Shown: piece by piece, positions 63,582-64,000 of the stretch | Layout of the letters: the number at the start of each line of letters is the position of its first letter | How positions within the stretch are numbered: position 1 is the first letter of the stretch | NCBI GenBank assembly: GCA_003640385.1 | Contig: RCAB01000023.1 | Coordinates: 186,001-250,000 of the forward strand | DNA from: Setaria digitata | Lineage: Eukaryota; Nematoda; Chromadorea; Rhabditida; Setariidae | Direction: 5' to 3' | Length of the DNA stretch: 64,000 nucleotides | Notes under the pieces: generated by a model | Told to the model about the DNA's origin: nothing | Seen by the model: only the letters and a program-made list of their open reading frames with translations | Databases searched by the model: none | Translations under genes and position numbers: made by a program

Positions 63582-64000
63582 AGTTGAGAATAGTTTTCTA
63601 GAAAGCAGATAAATTATAAATATCTTACCCTAGTATAATGCTGAGATGGTATCAGAAAGTGAGCAGTCGGAAGCTAAATCAAATCCCTACGGAATTCTGC
63701 ATGCTACTCATGAATACTATTGTCTTTTCATTAGTGTGGCTAATTAACTGAAATATTTTCACCTGACCTTCTCTTGCATCAGTTTATAGTGTAATTTACC
63801 TCTTAATTTTTGTTGCAATAATGCTTGTGTTTTGCAAAAATCTGAAATTTAAGAAATTTTTTTTTATAAATCTTATAGTCCCGAAAATTTTTTGAAATAA
63901 CAAAACCCTTTTACACGAAAGTATTTCTTGACAAATAATGGAGCATGTTTCTTCCGAATGTTCATTAAATTCTCCTTAAATTCTACGCTCTCTGAATTGA
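63582..64000. other. 3' flank of the transporter gene
   Basis: Probable 3' UTR and intergenic DNA; no coding sequence recognised. Confidence 0.5.

Noticed and set aside
1..64000. Mobile elements, Wolbachia-type insertions, tRNA/rRNA genes, CRISPR arrays
   Set aside because: I looked for transposase/reverse-transcriptase motifs, long terminal repeats, bacterial-style compact genes and spaced repeats and saw none; short degraded elements could still be missed by eye.

Overview
The window looks like nuclear DNA from a parasitic nematode, most likely a filarial (spirurid) worm. The sequence is AT-rich. Genes are cut into many short exons (often 80-200 bp) by small introns with TTTCAG-like acceptors and GTAAGT/GTATGT-like donors. 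The gene set is animal (CARNMT1, WDR59, P-glycoprotein, CTDNEP1, a peptide GPCR, a GT43 glucuronyltransferase, RBBP5, an SLC2 transporter). The species is inferred from style, not proven. There are no bacterial operons, CRISPR arrays, rRNA or tRNA genes that I could recognise, and no intact transposon.

Layout. 1-13.2 kb, plus strand: the 3' seven-eighths or more of a carnosine N-methyltransferase gene (2-2544), then a 29-exon WDR59/GATOR2 gene (3631-13203, extreme N-terminus not found). 13.2-17 kb: a weakly supported two-exon small ORF and several coding-like shreds. 17-27 kb, plus: a complete 27-exon P-glycoprotein (ABCB-type) gene whose inferred exons close in frame to 1267 residues. 28.7-31.5 kb, plus: complete CTDNEP1/Dullard phosphatase (6 exons, 259 residues). 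33.7-36.2 kb, minus: an unrecognised coiled-coil and proline-rich protein gene, with a small two-exon membrane-protein gene (35222-35792) on the opposite strand inside what would be its first intron. 36-45 kb: gene-poor, with a few uncertain ORFs, T-rich low-complexity DNA and a triplicated block interrupted by Ns. 45-47.5 kb, plus: a seven-exon peptide-type GPCR. 48.9-50.7 kb, minus: a GT43 beta-1,3-glucuronyltransferase, tail-to-tail with the GPCR. 52.6-55.9 kb, minus: an 11-exon RBBP5 gene. 55.9-60.6 kb: mostly non-coding, with a coding-like patch near 56.0-56.5 kb. 60.65-63.6 kb, plus: an eight-exon SLC2-type sugar transporter, 493 residues.

The genes are unrelated housekeeping, signalling and transport loci; I see no functional cluster and no clear new multi-gene system. 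The most useful observations are: (i) four single Ns, each flanked by near-perfect direct copies of about 90-130 bp, which look like unmerged contig ends; (ii) two minus-strand genes whose reading frame breaks by exactly one base at a GG|GT splice donor, suggesting G-run undercalls; (iii) a divergent GPCR lacking the Asp of DRY and the Pro of NPxxY; (iv) unassigned, possibly lineage-specific genes at 33.7-36.2 kb and 35.2-35.8 kb.
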